Notes: a model not told the origin generated them from the sequence alone. A stretch of DNA of 64,000 bases from Bacillus sp. SORGH_AS_0510 (GCF_030818775.1 NZ_JAUTAU010000001.1:62001-126000); one strand, 5' to 3'. Shown: positions 44,007 to 56,538, numbered from the stretch's first letter. Numbers and translations are program-made.

Positions 44007-44047
44007 ATTTTTTCCTCCTTTCAAAGAAGCTTTTATTAATGTAATTA

Positions 44048-44485
<438 letters not shown>

Positions 44486-44573
44486 TCATTATTTGTAAGC
44501 CCACACATCCAGGTGGTTCATTTTTTTGCAAAAACAAAGTTTTTGCAGACTACTCTATCTACAAAAACAGTTT

Positions 44574-44822
44574 TTAACGGATAATTGCAACAGCTGCCGC
44601 ACCAACTTCAATTCCACATGATCTTCCGAGTTTTTTCATCGAATCTACATGTAGAACCGGAACTTCCATGCCAAGAGCTACTTCAACGACTTTTGCTGTA
44701 ACCTTTGTTTCAGCATCGCTTGCAACGATTAACTCTTGTACATTACCTTCCTTAAGTGCTTTAACTGCTTGTTTCGTTCCTATTACAAACTTATGTGCCT
44801 GTAATACTTTTTCATAAGACAT
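44574..44822 (-). CDS. rplGB: L7Ae-family K-turn RNA-binding protein YbxF
   Basis: 82 residues: [19 protein letters not shown] and the C-terminal [17 protein letters not shown] are typical of the L7Ae/L30e/S12e/Gadd45 family. In B. subtilis YbxF binds kink-turns and associates with ribosomes in growth; its precise role is unsettled. It begins the str operon, behind a near-consensus promoter, with TGGAGGAT before the start. Confidence 0.93.
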   Translation of the reverse strand: MSYEKVLQAHKFVIGTKQAVKALKEGNVQELIVASDAETKVTAKVVEVALGMEVPVLHVDSMKKLGRSCGIEVGAAAVAIIR

Positions 44823-44867
44823 AGAGTATATCCTCCAAAGTATCAGGTGAATAGGAGCACCTTTGAT

Positions 44868-44896
44868 ATAGTATCATCTTACCAAATAGATGTCAA
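44868..44896 (-). promoter_or_regulatory. Sigma-A promoter of rplGB-rpsL-rpsG-fusA-tuf
   Basis: TTGACA (44896-44891), 17-nt spacer, TACTAT (44873-44868). Confidence 0.85.
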
Positions 44897-44947
44897 CAAA
44901 TGTTTCGATATTTTATTCAAGACAGCAATTGGTAAATTTTATTCTTA

Positions 44948-45023
44948 TGCTCTGTTAAATTGTCTGTTGATTTCCGCTCCAATCAATAGGAGATATATAA
45001 TAAAAATCTTCTTTAACACAGCA
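44948..45023. repeat. MITE-like repeat, shortest copy
   Basis: TGCTCTGTTAAA and TTTAACACAGCA are terminal inverted repeats; TCTGTTGATTTCCGCTCCAA is shared with the copies at 3015 and 19867. It lies between rpoC and the str promoter. Confidence 0.75.
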
Positions 45024-45030
45024 TATTCTT

Positions 45031-45060
45031 AAAATAGGGTACCTGCAGTATGCAGGTACC
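45031..45060 (-). terminator. Hairpin downstream of rpoC, probable terminator
   Basis: The perfect 10-bp stem GGTACCTGCA/TGCAGGTACC with a 3-nt loop is followed by CTATTTT on the minus strand. The U-tract is weak, so termination may be partial. Confidence 0.6.
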
Positions 45061-45070
45061 ACTATGTTAA

Positions 45071-48000
45071 TTAATCAATTGCAACGGTCTCTTCAGAAGT
45101 GGTATCACGAAGGACTGGCTCCGCTTTACGGTAGCGTTGCATACCTGTACCAGCAGGAACAAGCTTACCGATGATAACATTTTCCTTCAAGCCGAGTAAT
45201 TCATCGCGCTTGCCTTTGATCGCTGCATCTGTAAGAACTCTTGTTGTTTCTTGGAAGGATGCTGCAGACAAGAATGAATCAGTTTCAAGAGATGCTTTTG
45301 TAATACCAAGCAATACTGGACGTCCTGTTGCCGGCATCTTGCCTTCAAGTAACGCCTTTTCATTTGCATCAGTAAATTGGTGAATATCAAGAAGTGTACC
45401 TGGAAGTACATCTGTTTCACCTGCATCACTTACACGGATTTTACGTAGCATCTGACGAACCATAACTTCAACGTGCTTATCGCCAATTTCTACCCCTTGC
45501 ATACGGTATACTTTTTGTACTTCTCGCAATAGGTATTCTTGAACAGACGTCACGTCTTTCACTTTGATTAACTCTTTTGGATCAATAGAACCTTCAGTTA
45601 GTTCTTGACCACGAGCAACCTGGTCGTTGATCGCTACTTTTAAGCGTGCTGTATATGGAGCATTGTAAGTACGTGATTCAACTTCGCCTTGAACGACGAT
45701 TTCATGTTGACGGTCACGTCCTTCATTAATTCCAACAACCACACCATCGATTTCAGAGATAACAGCTTGACCTTTAGGGTTACGCGCTTCGAAGATCTCT
45801 TGAATACGCGGTAAACCTTGGGTAATATCGTCTCCAGCAACACCACCGGTATGGAAAGTACGCATGGTTAACTGTGTTCCTGGTTCACCGATAGATTGGG
45901 CTGCAATAATACCTACTGCTTCACCCACTTCAACCTCTTGACCAGTCGCTAAGTTACGGCCATAACACTTCTTACATACACCATGGCGTGTATTACAAGT
46001 AAATGCTGAACGAATTTTTACTGTATCAATTCCTGCTCCGACGATGATTTCCGCTAGGTCTTCAGTAATCAAGCCATTTTCAGGAACAAGTACTTCTTTT
46101 GTTTCTGGGTGTTTAATAGCATTACGTGCATAACGTCCAATTAAACGTTCATCCAGACCTTCGATGATTTCTGTACCATCCTTTAATGCGCTGATTGTAA
46201 AGCCACGGTCAGTTCCACAATCATCTTCACGAACAATAACATCTTGAGCAACGTCAACAAGACGACGTGTTAAGTAACCAGAGTCAGCTGTTTTAAGTGC
46301 TGTATCGGCAAGACCTTTACGCGCACCGTGTGTAGAGATAAAGTACTCTAATACTGTTAAGCCTTCACGGAAACTTGATTTGATTGGTAACTCAATGATA
46401 CGACCAGCCGGGTTGGCCATCAGACCACGCATACCAGCAAGCTGTGTAAAGTTAGATGCGTTACCACGGGCACCAGAGTCACTCATCATGAAGATTGGGT
46501 TTGTCTTATTTAAGGATTTCATCAGTTTTCCTTGAATAACATCCTTTGCTTGAGACCAAATCGCAATAACACGATCATAACGCTCATCTTCAGTGATAAG
46601 ACCGCGTCTGAATTGCTTCGTCACGTTATCTACTTTACCTTGAGCTTCTTGTAGGATTTGCTGTTTCTCACCAAGTACGACGATATCAGCAACACCAACA
46701 GTAATACCCGCTTTTGTTGAATGTTTAAATCCAAGGTCTTTCATGCGGTCAAGCATTTTGGACGTTTCAGTGATTTTGAATCGCTTAAATACTTCAGCAA
46801 TAATATTACCAAGGATTTTCTTTTTAAATGGATCTACCAATGGCATCTCTTTAATCTTAGCTTGAACGTCCTCACCTTTTTCCACGAAATATTTCGCAGG
46901 TGTTTCCACTTCAAGATTATGTCGAGTAGGCTCATTGATATATGGGAATGACTTTGGAAGAATCTCGTTAAAAATAAGCTTACCAACTGTAGTGATTAAT
47001 AGCTTATTATTTTGTTCTTCAGTGAATGTCTCATTTCCTAACGATCCAGCATGTACAGCTACACGTGTATGGAAATGTACGAAACCGTTTTGATACGCAA
47101 GAATAGCTTCATTTGTATCTTTGAAAATCATACCCTCGCCGACTGCGCCTTCACGCTCTAGTGTTAAGTAATAATTACCTAATACCATATCCTGTGAAGG
47201 AGTAACAACCGGTTTACCATCCTTAGGGTTTAGGATGTTTTGTGCAGCAAGCATTAGAAGTCTTGCTTCTGCTTGCGCTTCAGATGATAGTGGTACGTGA
47301 ACAGCCATTTGGTCACCATCGAAGTCCGCATTGTACGCTGTACATACAAGAGGGTGTAGACGAATTGCTCTTCCTTCAACAAGTGTTGGTTCAAATGCCT
47401 GGATCCCTAATCTATGCAAAGTAGGGGCACGGTTTAAGAGAACTGGATGCTCTCTAATGACATCTTCAAGGACATCCCACACATCGGGCGATACTCGTTC
47501 AATTTTACGCTTAGCTGATTTAATATTATGCGCTAAGCCTTTTTCAACAAGCTCCTTCATAACAAATGGTTTGAAAAGTTCAAGAGCCATTTCTTTAGGA
47601 AGACCGCATTGGTACATTTTTAAGTTTGGACCTACTACGATAACCGAACGACCAGAATAGTCAACACGTTTACCAAGTAAGTTTTGACGGAAACGTCCTT
47701 GTTTACCCTTTAACATATGTGAAAGAGATTTTAATGGACGGTTACCAGGACCTGTAACAGGACGGCCACGACGACCGTTATCAATCAATGCATCTACTGC
47801 TTCTTGGAGCATACGCTTTTCGTTTTGAACGATAATGCTAGGTGCACCAAGGTCTAATAAACGCTTTAATCGGTTGTTACGGTTAATTACTCGACGATAC
47901 AAATCGTTTAAGTCAGAAGTAGCAAATCTACCACCATCCAATTGAACCATTGGACGAAGTTCAGGAGGAATAACAGGCAGTACGTCAAGAATCATCCAAT

Positions 48001-48670
48001 CAGGCTCATTACCAGAACCACGGAATGCTTCTAAAACTTCAAGGCGTTTAATTGCACGTGTACGGCGTTGACCTTGTGCTGTTTTAAGTTCTTCCTTTAA
48101 AATGTCTACTTCTTTATTTAAGTCGATATCCGAAAGAAGCTTTTTAATCGCCTCTGCACCCATGGAAGCTTGGAATTTGTTTCCGTACTTTTCACGATAG
48201 GCACGATATTCTTTCTCTGATAAAAGTTGCTTTTTATCAAGAGCTGTATCTCCTGATTCAGTTACAACATAAGAAGCAAAATAAATAACTTCCTCTAATG
48301 CACGAGGGGACATATCAAGAACAAGTCCCATTCGGCTTGGGATTCCTTTGAAATACCAAATATGTGATACTGGTGCTGCAAGTTCGATGTGACCCATACG
48401 CTCACGGCGAACCTTTGCACGAGTTACTTCAACTCCACAACGGTCACAAACGACACCTTTGTAACGGACACGCTTATATTTACCACAGTGACATTCCCAA
48501 TCCTTTGTTGGACCGAAAATGCGCTCACAGAATAAACCGTCCTTTTCTGGCTTCAACGTACGATAGTTAATGGTTTCTGGCTTTTTGACTTCTCCGAATG
48601 ACCATGAACGGATTTTATCCGGTGAAGCAAGACCAATTTTCATATACTCAAAATTATTAACGTCAAGCAA
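45071..48670 (-). CDS. rpoC: DNA-directed RNA polymerase subunit beta'
   Basis: 1199 residues, the same length as in B. subtilis. The N-terminal zinc site ([19 protein letters not shown]) and catalytic [12 protein letters not shown] are intact, as are the trigger-loop region and the second zinc site ([16 protein letters not shown]). It lies 107 nt after rpoB, with a strong hairpin in the gap. Confidence 0.98.
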   Translation of the reverse strand: MLDVNNFEYMKIGLASPDKIRSWSFGEVKKPETINYRTLKPEKDGLFCERIFGPTKDWECHCGKYKRVRYKGVVCDRCGVEVTRAKVRRERMGHIELAAPVSHIWYFKGIPSRMGLVLDMSPRALEEVIYFASYVVTESGDTALDKKQLLSEKEYRAYREKYGNKFQASMGAEAIKKLLSDIDLNKEVDILKEELKTAQGQRRTRAIKRLEVLEAFRGSGNEPDWMILDVLPVIPPELRPMVQLDGGRFATSDLNDLYRRVINRNNRLKRLLDLGAPSIIVQNEKRMLQEAVDALIDNGRRGRPVTGPGNRPLKSLSHMLKGKQGRFRQNLLGKRVDYSGRSVIVVGPNLKMYQCGLPKEMALELFKPFVMKELVEKGLAHNIKSAKRKIERVSPDVWDVLEDVIREHPVLLNRAPTLHRLGIQAFEPTLVEGRAIRLHPLVCTAYNADFDGDQMAVHVPLSSEAQAEARLLMLAAQNILNPKDGKPVVTPSQDMVLGNYYLTLEREGAVGEGMIFKDTNEAILAYQNGFVHFHTRVAVHAGSLGNETFTEEQNNKLLITTVGKLIFNEILPKSFPYINEPTRHNLEVETPAKYFVEKGEDVQAKIKEMPLVDPFKKKILGNIIAEVFKRFKITETSKMLDRMKDLGFKHSTKAGITVGVADIVVLGEKQQILQEAQGKVDNVTKQFRRGLITEDERYDRVIAIWSQAKDVIQGKLMKSLNKTNPIFMMSDSGARGNASNFTQLAGMRGLMANPAGRIIELPIKSSFREGLTVLEYFISTHGARKGLADTALKTADSGYLTRRLVDVAQDVIVREDDCGTDRGFTISALKDGTEIIEGLDERLIGRYARNAIKHPETKEVLVPENGLITEDLAEIIVGAGIDTVKIRSAFTCNTRHGVCKKCYGRNLATGQEVEVGEAVGIIAAQSIGEPGTQLTMRTFHTGGVAGDDITQGLPRIQEIFEARNPKGQAVISEIDGVVVGINEGRDRQHEIVVQGEVESRTYNAPYTARLKVAINDQVARGQELTEGSIDPKELIKVKDVTSVQEYLLREVQKVYRMQGVEIGDKHVEVMVRQMLRKIRVSDAGETDVLPGTLLDIHQFTDANEKALLEGKMPATGRPVLLGITKASLETDSFLSAASFQETTRVLTDAAIKGKRDELLGLKENVIIGKLVPAGTGMQRYRKAEPVLRDTTSEETVAID

Positions 48671-48719
48671 GGGGCCTACCTCCCTTTCGATCTTCAGGTT
48701 CTACCCTTAGTGCGTTTTT

Positions 48720-48759
48720 AAAAAAATACAGCGCACACACATATTTGTTGTGCGCTGTA
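48720..48759 (-). terminator. Terminator-like hairpin between rpoB and rpoC
   Basis: TACAGCGCAC and GTGCGCTGTA form a perfect 10-bp stem around a 13-nt loop, followed on the minus strand by seven T. This is a full intrinsic-terminator architecture inside the rpoBC gap; it may act as partial terminator or processing site. Confidence 0.7.
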
Positions 48760-48777
48760 GCTTAGATATTGATTTGA

Positions 48778-51700
48778 TTACTCTTTCGAACCTACTTTTT
48801 CAGATTCAAGGCTTGGAGCATCTTGGATAATGTTCAACGTATCGACTTGTTGTAAGTCATCCTCGTCTTCCATATCGCGCATTTCTATTTCTTCTTCATC
48901 ACCAGATAGGATTTTAACATCCATACCTAAGCTTTGAAGTTCTTTGATTAATACTTTGAATGATTCTGGAACCCCTGGTTCCGGAACATTTTCACCTTTG
49001 ACAATGGCTTCATACGTTTTCACACGACCAACCACGTCATCAGACTTAACTGTAAGAATTTCTTGAAGAGTATATGCAGCACCGTAAGCTTCAAGTGCCC
49101 AAACCTCCATCTCACCGAAACGCTGTCCACCAAATTGTGCTTTACCACCAAGTGGCTGCTGCGTAACAAGAGAGTATGGTCCAGTTGAACGAGCATGAAG
49201 TTTATCGTCAACCATGTGCGCAAGTTTGATCATATACATGACACCAACGGATACACGGTTATCGAATGGTTCTCCGGAGCGGCCATCATATAAGACAGTT
49301 TTCGCATCTCGAGCCATACCTGCTTCTTCAATTGTTCCCCAAACATCTTCCTCACGCGCTCCATCAAATACCGGTGTAGCAACGTGAATATTAAGTGCTC
49401 TTGCAGCCATACCAAGGTGAAGCTCCAGCACCTGTCCGATGTTCATACGTGAAGGTACCCCTAATGGGTTTAACATGATATCAACTGGTGTACCATCTGG
49501 TAAATAAGGCATATCTTCTTCTGGTAAAATTCTTGAGATTACCCCTTTGTTACCATGTCGACCCGCCATTTTATCTCCTTCATGAATCTTACGCTTCTGA
49601 ACGATATAAACGCGGACAAGCTGGTTAACACCTGGTGGCAGTTCATCGCCATCTTCACGATTGAAGACTTTAACATCATGAACAATACCGCCGCCGCCAT
49701 GTGGCACACGTAATGATGTATCACGTACTTCACGAGCTTTTTCTCCAAAGATTGCATGTAATAGACGTTCTTCAGCCGTTAATTCCGTTACACCTTTAGG
49801 TGTTACTTTACCAACTAGAAGGTCACCATCTTTTACTTCCGCACCTGTACGAATAATACCGCGTTCATCCAAGTTACGAAGTGCATCTTCACCAACGTTT
49901 GGAATATCACGAGTTATTTCTTCAGGCCCTAGCTTTGTATCACGAGATTCTGACTCGTATTCTTCAATATGAATGGATGTATATACATCATCTTTTACAA
50001 GACGTTCACTCATAATGATCGCATCTTCATAGTTGTAACCATCCCAAGTCATGAAGGCAACTAGAACGTTACGTCCAAGCGCTAACTCACCAAGTTCCAT
50101 AGAAGGACCATCAGCAAGAATTTCGCCTTTTTTCACTCGGTCGCCAACAGCCACAATCGGACGTTGGTTGTAACAAGTTCCTTGGTTAGAACGAATGAAT
50201 TTTAACAATCGATATTTTTTAAGATCGCCTTTTACTTCTTGGCCATCTACTTCTTTCATTTCACGAACCCAAACTTCACGGGCTTCTACGTGCTCCACGA
50301 TACCGTCAGTCTTACAAATAACGGCTGCACCGGAGTCTTTTCCGGATACATATTCCATACCTGTACCCACTCTTGGAGCCTCTGGCTGCATAAGAGGTAC
50401 TGCTTGACGTTGCATGTTCGCACCCATCAAAGCACGGTTGGAGTCATCGTTTTCAAGGAATGGAATACAAGCTGTTGCCGCAGAAACAACCTGTTTAGGT
50501 GATACATCCATGTAGTCGATACGGTCACGGTTTACCACTGTGTTCTCACCGCGGAAACGTGCAACAATATCTGCATCAATGAACGAACCGTCATCACCAA
50601 GACGGGAATTCGCCTGTGCTACTACATAGTTATCTTCTTCATCCGCTGTTAAGTAATCGATACGGCTTGTTACCTTGCCTGTGTCAGGATCTACACGACG
50701 GTAAGGTGTTTCAATAAAGCCGAAACGGTTTACTTTTGCATAGGATGAAAGTGAGTTAATCAATCCGATGTTCGGACCTTCCGGTGTCTCAATCGGACAC
50801 ATACGGCCATAGTGAGAGTAGTGAACGTCACGTACTTCAAAGCCTGCACGCTCACGTGTTAAACCACCAGGTCCTAGTGCTGATAGACGACGCTTATGTG
50901 TTAACTCAGCAAGTGGATTCGTTTGATCCATGAACTGAGATAACTGAGAGCTTCCGAAGAACTCTTTAATTGATGCGATAACAGGACGAATATTAATTAA
51001 CTGTTGTGGTGTGATTGTTGCCGTATCTTGAATGGACATTCTTTCGCGAACAACACGTTCCATACGGGATAAACCAATACGGAATTGGTTTTGCAGCAAT
51101 TCACCAACAGAACGAAGACGTCTGTTACCTAAGTGATCGATATCATCAGTATCGCCTACTCCATGTAATAAGTTGAAGAAATAGCTGATTGATGCAATGA
51201 TATCTGCAGGAGTGATATTTTTAATTGGTTCTGCCACATAGGCATTACCCAATACATTAATTACTTTTTCGTTCTCATCACCAGGTGCATAAATCTTGAT
51301 GCCCTGTAGGATGATTTCATCTTCAACCACACCGCCAGCAGGATTAAAGCCTTTGAAATTAACGTTCTTTTCAAGAGCAGGAATAATTCTATCAAGGTTT
51401 CTTCTATCTAGAACTGTTCCTTTTTCTGCGATAATTTCACCTGTTTCAGGATCAGCAAGTGATTCTGCTAAACGTTGGTTAAATAGACGATTTTTAATAT
51501 GAAGCTTCTTGTTAATTTTATAGCGTCCTACATTTGCAAGGTCGTAGCGCTTTGGATCAAAGAAGCGTGAAACTAATAGACTCTTCGCATTTTCTACAGT
51601 AGGCGGTTCACCTGGACGTAGACGCTCATAGATTTCAAGGAGCGCTTTATCTACACCTTCCGTGTTATCCTTCTCTAGCGTATTACGAATGTACTCGTTG

Positions 51701-52338
51701 TCACCGATCAATTCAATGATTTCTTGATCAGATCCGAAGCCTAATGCACGCAAAAGAACCGTAACGGGCAGTTTCCGAGTACGATCTATTCTCACATATA
51801 CGACATCTTTGGCATCTGTTTCATACTCAAGCCAAGCGCCGCGGTTCGGAATTACAGTCGCTGTAAAACCCTTTTTACCATTTTTATCAAGTTTTCCACT
51901 AAAGTAAACGCTCGGTGAACGCACTAATTGGGAAACAATAACGCGTTCAGCTCCATTGATGACGAACGTACCCGTTTCAGTCATAAGTGGGAAATCACCC
52001 ATGAATACATCTTGATCTTTTACTTCGCCTGTTTCTTTGTTTACAAGACGTACTTTTACACGTAATGGAGCAGAATATGTAACGTCCCGTTCTTTTGATT
52101 CTTCTACAGAATACTTTGGATCGCCAAGGCTGTAATCAATAAATTCCAGTGATAGGTTACCAGTAAAGTCTTCAATTGGTGAAATATCTTGGAAGATTTC
52201 ACGCAATCCCTCATCCAGAAACCATTGATATGAAGAGGTTTGGATTTCAATAAGATTTGGTAATTCTAAAACTTCACTGATTCGTGCGTAACTTCTTCGT
52301 TGGCGGTGTCGTCCATACTGAACTAGTTGACCTGTCAA
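48778..52338 (-). CDS. rpoB: DNA-directed RNA polymerase subunit beta
   Basis: 1186 residues from the TTG at 52338 ([20 protein letters not shown]), as in B. subtilis; GAGGGGTG lies about 6 nt upstream. A GTG three codons earlier would place the site too close. The rifampicin pocket ([21 protein letters not shown]) is wild type. Catalytic-centre segments such as [17 protein letters not shown] are intact. The C-terminal acidic tail is present. Confidence 0.98.
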   Translation of the reverse strand: MTGQLVQYGRHRQRRSYARISEVLELPNLIEIQTSSYQWFLDEGLREIFQDISPIEDFTGNLSLEFIDYSLGDPKYSVEESKERDVTYSAPLRVKVRLVNKETGEVKDQDVFMGDFPLMTETGTFVINGAERVIVSQLVRSPSVYFSGKLDKNGKKGFTATVIPNRGAWLEYETDAKDVVYVRIDRTRKLPVTVLLRALGFGSDQEIIELIGDNEYIRNTLEKDNTEGVDKALLEIYERLRPGEPPTVENAKSLLVSRFFDPKRYDLANVGRYKINKKLHIKNRLFNQRLAESLADPETGEIIAEKGTVLDRRNLDRIIPALEKNVNFKGFNPAGGVVEDEIILQGIKIYAPGDENEKVINVLGNAYVAEPIKNITPADIIASISYFFNLLHGVGDTDDIDHLGNRRLRSVGELLQNQFRIGLSRMERVVRERMSIQDTATITPQQLINIRPVIASIKEFFGSSQLSQFMDQTNPLAELTHKRRLSALGPGGLTRERAGFEVRDVHYSHYGRMCPIETPEGPNIGLINSLSSYAKVNRFGFIETPYRRVDPDTGKVTSRIDYLTADEEDNYVVAQANSRLGDDGSFIDADIVARFRGENTVVNRDRIDYMDVSPKQVVSAATACIPFLENDDSNRALMGANMQRQAVPLMQPEAPRVGTGMEYVSGKDSGAAVICKTDGIVEHVEAREVWVREMKEVDGQEVKGDLKKYRLLKFIRSNQGTCYNQRPIVAVGDRVKKGEILADGPSMELGELALGRNVLVAFMTWDGYNYEDAIIMSERLVKDDVYTSIHIEEYESESRDTKLGPEEITRDIPNVGEDALRNLDERGIIRTGAEVKDGDLLVGKVTPKGVTELTAEERLLHAIFGEKAREVRDTSLRVPHGGGGIVHDVKVFNREDGDELPPGVNQLVRVYIVQKRKIHEGDKMAGRHGNKGVISRILPEEDMPYLPDGTPVDIMLNPLGVPSRMNIGQVLELHLGMAARALNIHVATPVFDGAREEDVWGTIEEAGMARDAKTVLYDGRSGEPFDNRVSVGVMYMIKLAHMVDDKLHARSTGPYSLVTQQPLGGKAQFGGQRFGEMEVWALEAYGAAYTLQEILTVKSDDVVGRVKTYEAIVKGENVPEPGVPESFKVLIKELQSLGMDVKILSGDEEEIEMRDMEDEDDLQQVDTLNIIQDAPSLESEKVGSKE

Positions 52339-52596
52339 CTGATTCACCCCTCAAATCAAGCGTTTTTTATTAAATCTATTAACGTCTAGCGGAAGGTAAA
52401 ATATACCTTCACATTAGACAAAAAGAAAAAGGGTTTTTTACTCAAAAACCACATTTTCACATTTTGACTATTATTTTGTCATCATTTCCTTCTTATCCGC
52501 TTTTTATACTTAAAACATAAGTATTTTTTAAGGAATAATTCGGAAATTATTATGATGGCATTTTATAATGCTAACACAACGAAAATACCAAGTCAA

Positions 52597-53196
52597 CTAC
52601 TTTATTGCTTTTATAATAAAATAGCCTTTGGTTTTGTCAATAGTCTCTACGTCGGAAAATAGTGTCTTTAATTTTTCAATGGCAGATGGTGCACCTTGCT
52701 TCTTTTGAATAACTACCCACAGCTCTCCATTTGAAACAAGATGATTGTAGCTTTGTTCAAAGATTTCATGCACAGTCTTTTTACCTGCTCGAATTGGCGG
52801 GTTGGTTAGTATGGCAGCAAATTGCGATTCTTTCACACTTAACAATCTGTCACTTTCATACACTTCAACATTTTCAATCTTATTTAAGATTGCATTTTCT
52901 TTCGCCAGTTGAATCGCCCGTTCGTTCACATCAACCATATGAACAACCCGGTCAGGATACTGTTTCGCGATAGACAAGCCGATTGGACCGTAGCCACAGC
53001 CAACATCCAGAACATTTCCTTCTGTCTGTGGTATTTCAAAAGACTCAATTAATAAACGTGAGCCAAAATCTACTTCTCTTTTTGAAAAGACACCGTTATC
53101 CGTCTTGAAGCGGAAGAGATTGTTTTTCAATGTGAAATCCCAGAATTTCGGATCACTTTCAACCTTTTGGGTACGAGAATAGTAGTGTTCAGACAT
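52597..53196 (-). CDS. ybxB: Class I SAM-dependent methyltransferase YbxB, RsmC-like
   Basis: 199 residues. The SAM-binding motif is VLDVGCGYGPIGLSIAKQYP and the catalytic NPPIRAGKKTVH resembles the NPPxxR motif of RsmC-type rRNA guanine-N2 methyltransferases, so an rRNA substrate is likely. The ATG at 53196 follows AGGAGG by 8 nt; a GTG three codons earlier overlaps the site. It lies between rplL and rpoB, as in B. subtilis. Confidence 0.9.
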   Translation of the reverse strand: MSEHYYSRTQKVESDPKFWDFTLKNNLFRFKTDNGVFSKREVDFGSRLLIESFEIPQTEGNVLDVGCGYGPIGLSIAKQYPDRVVHMVDVNERAIQLAKENAILNKIENVEVYESDRLLSVKESQFAAILTNPPIRAGKKTVHEIFEQSYNHLVSNGELWVVIQKKQGAPSAIEKLKTLFSDVETIDKTKGYFIIKAIK

Positions 53197-53275
53197 AAAG
53201 CTCACCTCCTGAGGAGTATATATTGAAGAAAAACGAGGAATTCCATTTTTTCGAGAGCTCCGTTTTTAATTAGCC

Positions 53276-53306
53276 AAAAAAAGCCCGCTTATACAGCGAG
53301 CTTTTT
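53276..53306 (-). terminator. Terminator after rplL
   Basis: AAAAAAGCcCGC and GCGaGCTTTTTT pair around a 7-nt loop, followed by T-run on the minus strand; the protein-coding rplL stops 11 nt before. Confidence 0.85.
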
Positions 53307-53316
53307 TATATGGTTA

Positions 53317-53679
53317 TTACTTAACTTCAACGTTAGCTCCAACTTCATCAAGCTTAGCTTTGATTGCTTCAGCTTCTTCTTTAGAAACGCCTTCTTTAAG
53401 TGGCTTTGGAGTGTTGTCAACAAGATCTTTTGCTTCTTTAAGACCAAGACCAGTGATTTCACGAACAACTTTGATAACCTTGATTTTTTGGTCTCCAGCG
53501 CCAGCTAGGATAACGTCGAATTCTGTTTTTTCTTCAACAGCAGCAGCACCAGCTCCGCCTACCATTGCTACAGGAGCAGCAGCAGTTACGCCGAATTCTT
53601 CTTCGATTGCTTTTACAAGATCGTTAAGTTCTAAAACAGTCATAGATTTAACTGCTTCAATGATTTGTTCTTTAGTCAT
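53317..53679 (-). CDS. rplL: 50S ribosomal protein L7/L12
   Basis: 120 residues. N-terminal dimerisation helix ([20 protein letters not shown]), Ala/Gly-rich hinge ([15 protein letters not shown]) and C-terminal factor-binding domain ([20 protein letters not shown]). It recruits translational GTPases. It follows rplJ by 59 nt with GGAGG upstream. Confidence 0.98.
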   Translation of the reverse strand: MTKEQIIEAVKSMTVLELNDLVKAIEEEFGVTAAAPVAMVGGAGAAAVEEKTEFDVILAGAGDQKIKVIKVVREITGLGLKEAKDLVDNTPKPLKEGVSKEEAEAIKAKLDEVGANVEVK

Positions 53680-53738
53680 GATTAAGTTTCCTCCTTAAAT
53701 TTGGTTACAATTTATTTTGTTAGGCTGTTAGCTTTAAC

Positions 53739-54239
53739 TTACGCGCCTTGTTCTTCTTTTTGATCTGCAACTGCTTTTGTTGCAAGAGCAAGATTGCGAA
53801 TTGGTGCTTGTAGTACGCTGAGTAACATAGAAAGCAACCCTTCGCGTGATGGTAGGTCAGCAAGAGCTTTAATTTCTTCAGCTGATGCGACGTTCCCTTC
53901 GATAACACCTGCTTTTAACTCAAGTGCTTCATGCTTTTTAGCAAAGTCATTCAAGATTTTTGCTGGTGCTACAACATCTTCAGTACTGAACGCGATTGCG
54001 TTAGGACCTGTTAATGCTTCATTTAAGCCAGAAAGCTCAGCAGCATCAGCAGCACGGCGTACCATTGAATTCTTGTAAACTTTGAATTCAACACCAGCTT
54101 CGCGAAGTTGTTTACGTAGTTCAGTTACTTCAGCAACTGTAAGACCACGGTAATCAACAACTACAGTTGATACACTCGCTTTGAACTTATCAGTAATTTC
54201 GTCAACTAATTGCTTTTTTACTTCGATTGCACTGCTCAT
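53739..54239 (-). CDS. rplJ: 50S ribosomal protein L10
   Basis: 166 residues from the ATG at 54239 ([19 protein letters not shown]), which follows ACAGGAGGTG; the longer frame to 54299 reads through the leader and is rejected. L10 anchors L7/L12 dimers and represses its own operon through the leader. Confidence 0.97.
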   Translation of the reverse strand: MSSAIEVKKQLVDEITDKFKASVSTVVVDYRGLTVAEVTELRKQLREAGVEFKVYKNSMVRRAADAAELSGLNEALTGPNAIAFSTEDVVAPAKILNDFAKKHEALELKAGVIEGNVASAEEIKALADLPSREGLLSMLLSVLQAPIRNLALATKAVADQKEEQGA

Positions 54240-54427
54240 CTTTACACCTCCTGTAGATTGTCTACATTTATACCAGGCAAGTAAAAGCCTCCATATCAAG
54301 CAAACGACATGGAGGCAGCATACAACAGCCGAATCAATTCAGCCAATTCTATCGCATTACCTCGGCAGGTTATTAAGCTATAAGCCCCTGCTGTCTACAG
54401 TACAAATGTTTATTATATCAAACAACA
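54240..54427 (-). promoter_or_regulatory. L10 autoregulatory leader RNA
   Basis: The rplJ leader contains GGAGGCTTTTA plus TTGCCTGGTA, and a GCCTCCAT...ATGGAGGC hairpin (about 54286-54317). Position and motifs match the Bacillus L10 leader, where L10(L12)4 binding controls attenuation of rplJL. Confidence 0.75.
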
Positions 54428-54433
54428 AAATAC

Positions 54434-54462
54434 ATTATATAAAATGCATTCCGGAATGTCAA
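54434..54462 (-). promoter_or_regulatory. Consensus sigma-A promoter of rplJL
   Basis: TTGACA (54462-54457), 17-nt spacer, TATAAT (54439-54434): a perfect consensus match, directly after the rplA stop codon region. Confidence 0.9.
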
Positions 54463-54472
54463 TTGGTAAAAA

Positions 54473-55171
54473 TTACTTAACTGTAACTGAAGAAGGATCT
54501 ACCTTCACGCCAGGTCCCATAGTTGAAGCAACAGTAACGTTCTTCATGTAAGTACCTTTTGCAGCTGCAGGCTTAACTTTTAGCATTGTTTCAAACACTG
54601 TTTGGAAGTTTTCAACAAGCTTTTCGTTTTCGAAAGATGCTTTACCGATTGGAACATGAATGTTACCAGACTTGTCAACACGGTATTCAACTTTACCTGC
54701 TTTGATTTCGTTGATCGCTCTTGTTACATCAAATGTAACTGTACCTGTTTTAGGGTTTGGCATTAAGCCTTTAGGTCCTAATACACGTCCAAGTTTACCA
54801 ACTTCACCCATCATGTCAGGAGTTGCTACGATTACATCAAATTCAAACCAACCTTGTTGGATTTTGTTGATGTATTCAGAATCACCTACATAATCAGCGC
54901 CAGCTGCTTCTGCTTCTTTCACTTTCTCACCCTTCGCGAATACTAATACGCGTTGAGTTTTACCAGTTCCGTTTGGAAGCACAACTGCACCACGGATTTG
55001 TTGGTCAGCTTTCTTAGGGTCAACACCTAAGCGGAAAGCCACTTCAAGAGTAGCGTCAAACTTAGTGAAGTTAGTTTTCTTTGCTAGGTCAATTGCTTCT
55101 GCAATTGGGTATGCTGTTAAACGATCTACAAGCTTTGCAGCTTCTAAATACTTTTTACCTTTTTTAGCCAT
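54473..55171 (-). CDS. rplA: 50S ribosomal protein L1
   Basis: 232 residues, [21 protein letters not shown]1 forms the mobile stalk at the E site. The conserved [20 protein letters not shown] and [16 protein letters not shown] are present. It follows rplK by 98 nt. Its stop region abuts the rplJ promoter. Confidence 0.97.
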   Translation of the reverse strand: MAKKGKKYLEAAKLVDRLTAYPIAEAIDLAKKTNFTKFDATLEVAFRLGVDPKKADQQIRGAVVLPNGTGKTQRVLVFAKGEKVKEAEAAGADYVGDSEYINKIQQGWFEFDVIVATPDMMGEVGKLGRVLGPKGLMPNPKTGTVTFDVTRAINEIKAGKVEYRVDKSGNIHVPIGKASFENEKLVENFQTVFETMLKVKPAAAKGTYMKNVTVASTMGPGVKVDPSSVTVK

Positions 55172-55269
55172 TTTTATTTCCTCCTAGATTGTGGTTTTAG
55201 CGGAATAACCTCCCACGAATAAAGGTTGCGCATCAACGCAACCCCACTCATTACAAACAGTTACACGGA

Positions 55270-55695
55270 TTAGTCTTCGATAACGATACCCATGCTGCGT
55301 GCAGTACCTTCAACCATGCGCATTGCTGCTTCAACGCTAGCTGCGTTAAGGTCAGGCATTTTTTGTTCCGCAATCTCGCGTACTTTATCACGCTTTACTG
55401 TTGCTACTTTATTACGGTTAGGCTGGCCTGAACCAGACTGGATTCCAGCTGCTACTTTCAAAAGAACGGCAGCAGGAGGAGTTTTCGTAATAAATGTAAA
55501 TGAACGGTCTTCAAATACCGTGATTTCAACAGGGATAATCAAACCAGCTTGATCTGCTGTACGGGCGTTAAATTCTTTACAGAATCCCATAATGTTAACA
55601 CCTGCTTGACCTAATGCAGGACCAACCGGTGGCGCTGGGTTTGCTTTACCAGCAGGGATTTGTAATTTAACCATCTTAATTACTTTTTTAGCCAC
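55270..55695 (-). CDS. rplK: 50S ribosomal protein L11
   Basis: 141 residues from the GTG at 55695 (reading (M)[17 protein letters not shown]), with AAGGAGGTG upstream. The proline-rich [12 protein letters not shown] hinge and GTPase-centre C-terminal domain are standard. L11 is needed for (p)ppGpp synthesis by RelA on stalled ribosomes. The longer frame to 55752 is rejected. Confidence 0.97.
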   Translation of the reverse strand: MAKKVIKMVKLQIPAGKANPAPPVGPALGQAGVNIMGFCKEFNARTADQAGLIIPVEITVFEDRSFTFITKTPPAAVLLKVAAGIQSGSGQPNRNKVATVKRDKVREIAEQKMPDLNAASVEAAMRMVEGTARSMGIVIED

Positions 55696-55791
55696 GAGAC
55701 ACACCTCCTTAAAGTCCGTGATGTGGTTAATGGGGTTTTTTACCCCTCCCACTCAACAATAGTCTTTATATTATAATCATAAAGAACTTTA

Positions 55792-55817
55792 CAAAAGTCT
55801 TGTCTCCATTGGAGACA
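55792..55817 (-). terminator. Possible terminator downstream of nusG
   Basis: The perfect stem TGTCTCC/GGAGACA with a 3-nt loop is followed by AGACTTTT on the minus strand. It is 100 nt after the nusG stop and before rplK. Confidence 0.5.
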
Positions 55818-55916
55818 TACTGACCTATGAAATATTACCACTTTTTAAAAATGATTTCAAGTTTTTTTACAATATCAGATTATTTTTCTTTAAAAAACAC
55901 CATTCACAGATATTTA

Positions 55917-56450
55917 TTATAGTTTTTCAATCTGTGTAAAATCAAGCTCCACTGGGGTATCACGGCCAAACATATTAACAAGAACTTTAAGTTTTGCTTT
56001 ATCTTTGTCCATTTCTTCAACAGAACCAGTGAAGTTTGCAAATGGGCCTTCTTTAACGCGGACTGTTTCACCAATTTCATAGTCAACATCGACGCGTTTT
56101 TCTTCTACACCCATACGTTTCAATAATACAGTTACTTCTTCTGGTAATAACGGAGTTGGTTTTGATCCTGATCCAGCCGACCCGACGAATCCAGTTACTC
56201 CAGGTGTATTACGAACAACATACCAGGAATCGTCTGTCATAACAATCTCAACTAATACGTAACCTGGGAACACTTTACGCTTTACTACTTTTTTCTTACC
56301 GTTTTTAATTTCTGTTTCTTCTTCTTCTGGAACGACTACGCGGAAGATTTTATCTGCCATACCCATTGATTCAACACGTTTTTCAAGGTTGGCTTTTACT
56401 TTGTTTTCATAACCAGAGTAAGTATGAACTACATACCAATTCTTTTCCAT
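55917..56450 (-). CDS. nusG: Transcription termination/antitermination factor NusG
   Basis: 177 residues: NGN domain from MEKNWYVVHTYSGYENKVKA and a C-terminal KOW domain (VKEGPFANFTGSVEEMDKDK). In Bacillus NusG stimulates pausing at T-rich sites. The nearest Shine-Dalgarno-like stretch (AGGGAGG) is 21 nt upstream of the ATG, and a small GGAC/GTCC hairpin lies in between; TAA directly precedes the ATG in frame, so no longer start is possible. Confidence 0.96.
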   Translation of the reverse strand: MEKNWYVVHTYSGYENKVKANLEKRVESMGMADKIFRVVVPEEEETEIKNGKKKVVKRKVFPGYVLVEIVMTDDSWYVVRNTPGVTGFVGSAGSGSKPTPLLPEEVTVLLKRMGVEEKRVDVDYEIGETVRVKEGPFANFTGSVEEMDKDKAKLKVLVNMFGRDTPVELDFTQIEKL

Positions 56451-56513
56451 TTAAGAGGACTAGATGTCCGTCCCTCCCTATTTCTTTAAAATACAAACTA
56501 TTTTTTAAGCAAA

Positions 56514-56538
56514 TAAAAAACCCGTCAAAACGGGCTTT
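56514..56538 (-). terminator. Terminator between secE and nusG
   Basis: AAGCCCGT and ACGGGTT pair and are followed by a T-run (GGGTTTTTTATT) on the minus strand. This implies that nusG has its own promoter or relies on read-through. Confidence 0.75.
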
